From NCBI GenBank assembly GCA_033239525.1, contig BSYO01000020.1:11162308-11226307 (forward strand): a stretch of 64,000 nucleotides of DNA. The letters are read 5' to 3'. A model generated the notes under the pieces. The model had not been told where the DNA came from, did no database searches, and saw only the letters and a list, made by a program, of their open reading frames with translations. This document shows, one piece after another, positions 58,406 to 64,000 of this stretch; within the stretch, counting starts at the first letter, position 1, and the number at the start of each line of letters is the position of its first letter. This DNA comes from Nepenthes gracilis. Taxonomy: Eukaryota; Streptophyta; Magnoliopsida; Caryophyllales; Nepenthaceae. A program made the translations under genes and the position numbers.

Positions 58406-59770
58406 GTTTGACTCGTCTTCTCTTCTTTTTACTTATGATCTCCTGTATGAATTATTTTCTTGGCTTCATGTCAAAACCCTTCTCAAATTTGCTTCCATAT
58501 GAAAATCTTGTCTCAAATTTCTATCAAATACCTCATTTATCCAACATCATTCTTATCATGCTTTCGAAAAAGATGATGAAGGATATTTCCTCCAATGTAA
58601 ATATAAGTCCCACATGGCAATTCATCCCTGTAACAAATACTGTACTTCATCCCCTTACACTTCATTTTATCTATGATTATTTTCTTCGAGTATTAGCCTG
58701 CAATAATGGCTTATTTTTTTGTTTACCCATTGTCTCTCTTGAATTGGATTTTCTTTACATTGTCAATCTTGCTCTTCAAACCTGTTTATCCATTCCTATC
58801 ATAGCGGAATTACAATAACTTGTCCAATATGAAACTGCTCCTAATTATAGAGATAGACTTATTTTTTAATGTGGACTTGATCAGAAGAAATTTTCCAATG
58901 ACGGATGTTTATTTGCTATTGAAGCTGATAGTTTATGGGCTTATTCTTCAACGACAAATATCTGGCAACAATTTGTACCATTTACACAATCAAAGTATAC
59001 GTTGACTCCACGATAGGACAATTACGTATTACTACCACCAGGTGAACTTTACTTCTTATGTGATCAGTTTAATCGGTCTCCTTATATTCAAGTTATTTCT
59101 CTTACAACTAGTACTGCGACAACAATGCAATTACCATCTGATGCCTGGAATACTGCGGATGTTTTTAGTTGGGATTTATAATTATTTAAATGGCAAACTC
59201 ATACAACTCAAAAAGCAACTATTGCTCTTGTCAAATTTGAACAACGTCAACAGCTTATGATCTTGATCAAGAAACAGACAAATTGGCTCCATCTTCTGAC
59301 AGTTACAATTTTTGATCTTATCAATGAAATACGACCTGTGATATCCGGATATACCATTAGCAATGGAACATGGCTCATCTTCACAACAGCCAAGCATCTC
59401 TATCGTTATAATATTCTGGTATGAGACTTGTCAACAGTTCAAGAGCTTGGTCCACATCAGATGTTGGATTTCATTCAATATACCATTTTTTCTGCAGATA
59501 ATATTCAAATACTTCCGTTCACCAGTACTCTTCATTTCTAAAAAAAATCAAATGTTTTTTCACTAATATTTTGCTTGCAGGTACCAATCACATCTCTACC
59601 CACATGATCTCACGAAGACATTTCAATGGCTCCGATAGATCACTATTCATGAATGGTAAAAATGTACGAATGAATAGTAAGATTCACAACTTTCTCGAAC
59701 GGTACAAAAAGCATGAGTTGATGCAAAACGACTTAAGGCGACTGCCAAAGATGGACAATATGTAAAATAA
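58390..59770 (+). pseudogene. decayed ORF downstream of viral polymerase
   Basis: After the RNase H end the sequence keeps coding-like composition for about 1.3 kb in shifting frames, with pieces such as FEKDDEGYFLQCKYKS (near 58.6 kb) and ATIALVKFEQRQQLMILIKK (near 59.25 kb). Florendovirus genomes have a second ORF of unknown function at this place, which fits, but I see no named domain. Many stops; inactive. The frames 58402-58818, 58820-59005, 59042-59260 and 59363-59566 are fragments or shadows. Confidence 0.45.
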
Positions 59771-60046
59771 ATTGAGGAGACGCATAACAACTAAAGCCAT
59801 ATCATCATTTTGATTCCTCAACTTTTGATCAAAGGTGAAGATTAATTCCAGACGGCTATATAAGGAAGACTCAGCCTCATTTCTCAGCAGGAGTGGAACC
59901 AAGGAGAAAAACTTGAGGAGTAAATCCAACAAAGAGTCAAATACGAAGTCTATCATTCTCTCCTCACATCAACCTTATGTAAATCCTTGTAAATACCGTA
60001 GCTTTCCCTTTACCCTTATCCTTATATTTACCATCTCCCCTTGTGT
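59770..60046 (+). other. 3' noncoding part of the pararetroviral remnant
   Basis: Low coding potential. A frame with YIRKTQPHFSAG and a basic tail lies at 59.85-59.92 kb. It leads into the repeated leader segment. Confidence 0.35.
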
Positions 60047-61010
60047 GTTTTGTATTTCGTTTTCCTTTCGAGTGTTGTGAGGTCTGTAACCTCTATTGTT
60101 CGTTGTGTGTATTGTAAGCCCTGTATGATTTTCGTCAATTAAAAGCTTTGAAGGTTTTCCTGAACTACTGATATATATTCTCTTCTCTCTCTGAATTAAT
60201 ATATATTTTGAAATTTTGAATGAAAAGATCCTGCGTAGTCCTAATTAGTATCAAAGACAAGTGCCTCATTTTCTTGTGTCTAGTAAGGAAATATGTGATA
60301 CTGTTCTCTTCAAACTTGTTCTTGTTTGATTTCTATATTACTTTTGCATAATCAATATGCATATTTCTACAAACACGACAAATTCGCGTACACTTGTATC
60401 AAATCGGAACAACGGTTGTCAGCTTGTGTAACCGTTAGTCGTTCGAGTGTAAGGGAATTCGTGTGTTTTGTGTTCTTTTTCCTTTCGAGTGTTGTGAGGT
60501 ATGTAACCTTTGTCGTTCATCGTGTGTACTGTAAGTCCTGTATGATTTTCTGCAATTAAAAGCTTTGCAAGGTTTTCCTGAACTGCTGGTATATATGCTC
60601 TTCTCTCTCTAAGTTAATGCATATTTTGAAGTTTTGAATGAAGAGATCCTGCGTAGTCCTAATTGGTATCAAAAACAAGCGCCTTGTTTTCTTGTGTCTA
60701 GGGAGGGAATAGGTGATACTGTTCTTTTCGAGCTTGTTCTTGTTTGATTTCTACATTACTTTTGTATAATCTATCTGCATATTTCTGCATACACAATAAA
60801 TTTGTGTACACTGGCATCGAATCGGAACACCTGTGTAGTTCTAATTAGGGCACTTGTCTCTGATACCAATTAGGACTACGTAAGATCTTTTCATTCAAAA
60901 TTTTAAAATACCCATTAATTCAGAAAGAGAAGAGCATATATACCAGCAGTTCAGGAAAACCTTGCAAAGCTCTTAATTGCAGAAAACCATACAAGACTTA
61001 CAGAACACAT
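60047..61010. repeat. pararetroviral leader: two direct copies plus one inverted
   Basis: Copy 1 (60047-60415) and copy 2 (60467-60830) share TTTCGAGTGTTGTGAGGT, GGTTTTCCTGAACT, GATCCTGCGTAGTCCTAATT and the following CTTGTTCTTGTTTGATTTCT. A third, partial copy lies inverted at 60838-61010. Each has a tRNA-iMet-like primer site: AGTATCAAAGACAAG near 60248, TGGTATCAAAAACAAG near 60664, and TGGTATCAGAGACAAG on minus near 60868-60850. Reverse-transcribing plant viruses use this primer. The inverted copy has the best match to the tRNA. Confidence 0.75.
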
Positions 61011-61199
61011 TCGTGGATTTGGACCATTCCTCCTTCGACCAGACCACTATGGGCCTACCCATTACTAGCCCTCCATGCTGGTGGTCTAAATTTTGACCTC
61101 CGGCATGTTCATGATGGGTCACGTAACTTGGCGTCCATTAAGATCCATTGACCGAAACCGTTGACCGTTTAAGACAACCTTGTGCATTCTTGCAAAAGG

Positions 61200-61425
61200 A
61201 GCTGATCGGACTCATTGACCGCCTCGGCCAAAATTTGGAGACCTATTGAAGGAAATATATACCGGATTCGTTGACCTTCCTGGCCAAAATCCAGAGAACT
61301 GTTGAAGAAAATGTTGACTGGATTCGTTGACCGTCAAGGCCAAGATCCAGAGAACCTGCTGAAGGAATTGTTGACCGGATTCGTTGATTGTCAAGACCAA
61401 GATCCAGAGAACCAGTGGGAGTGGA
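61200..61425 (-). repeat. tandem array, about 4 units of 55-63 bp
   Basis: Units contain TTGACCGGATTCGTTGACCG, then GGCCAAGATCCAGAGAAC and TGAAGGAA, at about 61206, 61255, 61312 and 61372. Frames across it repeat LTGFVDRQGQDPEN. It lies just left of the third Tat element's antisense ORF, so it is probably in the U3 or 3' untranslated part of that element. Confidence 0.8.
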
Positions 61426-61689
61426 GTGACGCGCCATCATTAGCCATTCTGTCAGACGAAAAGGTGGCTACGTGTTTGCGTACAGTGAATTGAAGATCCC
61501 GGTAATTAATGCACTTGAAGATCTGATTCGATTGAGCTCGTTTAGGGAACGCCACGTGGCAGCAATCATGGCGCACGTTTACGAGACGGTTATTCTGACC
61601 AACATTCACATTGCCTTTTAAGTTTTCTTTTTCCCTTTTGAATTTCCCACGCTTTCCTTTATCTTTCCTTCGCTGAAAATCCCTAGGTG

Positions 61690-63750
61690 TTTTGCAACTT
61701 ATTTGTTTCCACATTCATAACTTTCGTTCTCGAGATTGCTTCGCCCTTAGAGAACCTTGAAGTGAAAGAGCTATGCGTGGAATACAATATTCCAAAGGAG
61801 ATAGTCTTCTGGTTCCCTATCAAGGAAGATCGGGCATGCTTGGCATCGAAGGGCTTCGTCACCATCTACGAGGCCCACTTGAGGAGTGGCCTTCGTGTCC
61901 CAGTTCCTGTTGAGCTACTGCAGATATTTATGGCCCTCCAAGTTTCCGTTGCACAGTTTCATGCTAATGATGTGCGGTACTTATGCACGCTCTGTATTTT
62001 TCTTCGTCAGTACTCGAAGCTGCTGACAGTGGAGATGGTAAAGGTCTTGTTCAAGTTTAGTTAGGAAGCGGAGTGGATCTCCTTAGCCCCACGTGGCGGC
62101 CTCTCAATCAGCACTACAACATACAACTCTTTGAAGAACTGAAAGAATAAGTTCTTCTTTATTCGTGTGGATGAGTCCTGGTTGTTGGCTAGGGAATGGG
62201 GCAAGGTGCCTGAGGCTAACACCGACACTCCTCCTGAGGTGGAGACGAAGTCTCTGGGATGGTTATTCAAGTTGGTAAAGGCCCACCCTGTTGAGTTTCA
62301 GAGAGATCATTTGGTCTCTCGTGATGAGGCCGAGAAGGCCAAGTGGGGGCCATCGTCTCCTGAGCATAAGATGGTGAAGCCCCCTAAGAAGAGAAAAGAG
62401 GAGCTCTTGTGATCAGGGAGCCATTCGGTGAAGAGTCTCCCTCTAGTCCAGCTGTAAAGAGGACGATAACGGTGGCAGCAATAAAGCCCTATTCCTCCTC
62501 CATCAATCCAGGGAGTGTTTTGGTCGGTCAGCTTGTTGGGATAGGAGATAGCTCTGGCGCCGGCGGCGAAGAATTTGCCATCGAGGTTTATAGGGCCCAA
62601 CTGCATTCCGACACTAGTTGCGTCGTTCTGGCCTTCCAATAGTCGGAGCACGTGAGGCGATTGGATCCCTCTACTGAGCCCATTGTAGAGTGAGCTGTTG
62701 GTTCACCGGAGAAGACACCAACCGAGGAACACAAGGAGATGCCTGCTGAGCCTCCTGTTACGCCAATCATCGCACCATTCGATGAGCCTGCTTCTGAGGA
62801 GCTTTAGGTGACACCAGGGGTCCCACCTGCTGGAGAGCCACCATTGGCGATTACTATTAGTGTGGAGGAGACAGTTGCTGGAGAACCTAACCTGGATGCG
62901 GAGAGACCGGAGTAGCCCACCGCTGAGGAGCAGGTGGGGACAGAGGATCTCGCGGCAGAGCTACTGGAGGAATCGGCGGAGGAGGCCACTGCTAGGCTTG
63001 TTTGGCAGGGCCCCAATTCTAGCCCTCCGTCACCAGAGCCAAGGTCTTGTGTTAGGCCAGTGCGGTCAGCGCATAGGGTTTGGAAGATAAACTTTCTTGA
63101 CAAATTATTATTATTATTTCAGTCTTTCCGTTGCTAACATTTCCATTTTCGCAGACGGAGAAAGTTTCGGGCGCAGTTGTTAAGGCACTTGGCCAGAGAG
63201 ATTGGGCGATTTCCAACAAAGATATGTTGATCGCTTGGCTTGATGAGGAGCTTGAGGTGCTAAAGGCGGAGCACCAGGAGGACGCGGTTGCCCTGGTGTC
63301 CGTGCTAGCCAACCTATAGGCAGAGATCACCCGGCTAAAAGAGGAGAACGTTAGCCTTAGAGAGGCCGTGGTGATGGGTCTTTTGGAGGAGAATGACACA
63401 CTTAAGGAAGAGAATGCTCGTCTCAAAGAAGAGGTTGATCAGGCCACGAGGCGCATGGATCAGCTTGCGAGGCAGATGACTACACTGGAGAGTGAGTTGA
63501 CCACTCCCATTCGTCCCCACGAGGTCTCAAACATGTTAGGGCATGGTTTTGGGAGGGGATCAATATTAGCTGGCGCATTGCGTAGCCGATCGATCCCAAT
63601 TTTCCAGTTGAGTTTCTTAGCTCAGAGAATCGTTCTTCCCAGAGCCGTGAGAGCCTTGTGGGGGAGCCCCGGAGTGGTCAAAAGCCGTCAGCACCTTCTC
63701 CCGGGAGCTCTTATCGTCCCTAGTTTTTGTAATCGACGTAATTGTGAATA
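61690..63750 (+). pseudogene. antisense ORF of a third Tat element (Transposase_28-like)
   Basis: The N-terminal domain reads LCVEYNIPKEIVFWFPIKED, then FVTIYEAHLRSGLRVPVPVE, ALQVSVAQFHANDVRYLC, and EAEWISLAPRGG...NKFFFIRVDESW. This is the 'putative gypsy type transposon' (Transposase_28) pattern found in an extra ORF of plant Ty3 elements. A Lys-rich linker (PPKKRKEELL), an acidic Pro/Glu region (62.68-63.05 kb), a likely intron (63078-63154, ending TTTTCGCAG) and a coiled coil (EENDTLKEENARLKEEVDQA, 63385-63445) follow. Stops at 62064, 62412 and others make it a pseudogene. By analogy with element 1, its pol would lie on minus beyond 64 kb. Confidence 0.75.
63078..63154 (+). other. intron in the antisense ORF of Tat element 3
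   Basis: GTTTGG donor-like start and a T-rich acceptor ending CCATTTTCGCAG. It sits between the acidic region and the coiled coil, the same place as the intron 39772-39845 in Tat element 1. Confidence 0.55.
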
Positions 63751-64000
63751 AACATAATCAATAAAACGTTTGTTTTGGTGATCCTTGCTATCATTTGCCT
63801 TCATTGTTATTTCCAATCCCTTGTTGATGAGATGTTCGGCCAACTCTGTGTGTATAAGTTGGCTATCCGCCTTACTTAAGATATCGTTGGCATTCTTCAA
63901 GGGACTTGAGCCATTGAGTAGACATTAGGGTTAACCTGGGTATCATGCTAAGCTTAATCTATACTCATGTGGGAGTAAAGACTTGGTGGTGCTATCCTAG
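63751..64000. other. 3' side of the antisense ORF, window end
   Basis: AATAAAC and CAATAAAACG (63747-63768) resemble poly(A) signals for the plus-strand antisense ORF. Nothing else is recognisable before the edge. Confidence 0.35.

Noticed and set aside
62804..63103. Ser/Ala-rich 99-codon minus frame, and a 63052-63426 minus frame
   Set aside because: Antisense shadows of the acidic region and coiled coil of the plus-strand ORF; no domain of their own.
1..64000. Bacterial-type operons, riboswitches, ribosome binding sites or origins
   Set aside because: Intron signals, plant transposons and AT-rich intergenic DNA show a plant nuclear origin; such features are not expected and none was seen.

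Overview
The window is nuclear DNA of a flowering plant, most likely a woody eudicot. It is AT-rich and intron-like. It holds one clear intact host gene (a PRA1-family Rab acceptor) in a dense layering of broken transposable elements: Tat-type Ty3/gypsy, other Ty3/gypsy, Ty1/copia, a CACTA transposase, LINE and SINE tails, solo LTRs, and an old endogenous pararetrovirus. No tRNA, rRNA, CRISPR array or bacterial-style operon was seen. Most long reading frames are remnants with stops and frameshifts, so most protein calls here are pseudogenes.

Layout. 0-7 kb: probably a minus-strand host gene with its 5' end near 6.58 kb, holding a SINE, a degenerate minisatellite and local duplications. 7.08-7.44 kb: a LINE tail with a perfect 17-bp target duplication. 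8.4-17.8 kb: a four-level nest of LTR-type repeats. 20.47-21.14 kb: the PRA1 gene. 22.7-24.2 kb: another copy of the repeat family seen in the nest. 24.4-29.6 kb: a backbone sequence present twice, the second copy interleaved with short pieces of a retroelement. 31.3-38.4 kb: CACTA (En/Spm) transposase remains on the minus strand with a copia LTR lying between them. 39.1-47.5 kb: a minus-strand Tat element (5' LTR, gag, protease, RT, RNase H, integrase, tandem repeats, antisense ORF with an intron). 48.3-52.5 kb: a small LTR element with both LTRs and a perfect target duplication. 53.6-58.1 kb: a second, plus-strand Tat element, truncated in RT and interrupted by a 210-bp solo LTR. 58.1-61.0 kb: pararetroviral remnant with duplicated and inverted leader segments. 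61.2-63.8 kb: tandem repeats and the antisense ORF of a third Tat element whose pol would lie beyond the window.

The most interesting object is the 48,299-52,461 element. Between its two LTRs, in the LTR sense orientation, it carries a decayed gag followed by an intronless NADP-isocitrate dehydrogenase fragment and an ankyrin-repeat gene fragment. This looks like a retroelement that captured two host transcripts. The second is the interleaved 27.0-29.6 kb segment, which could be either an assembly artefact or a very unusual rearrangement.
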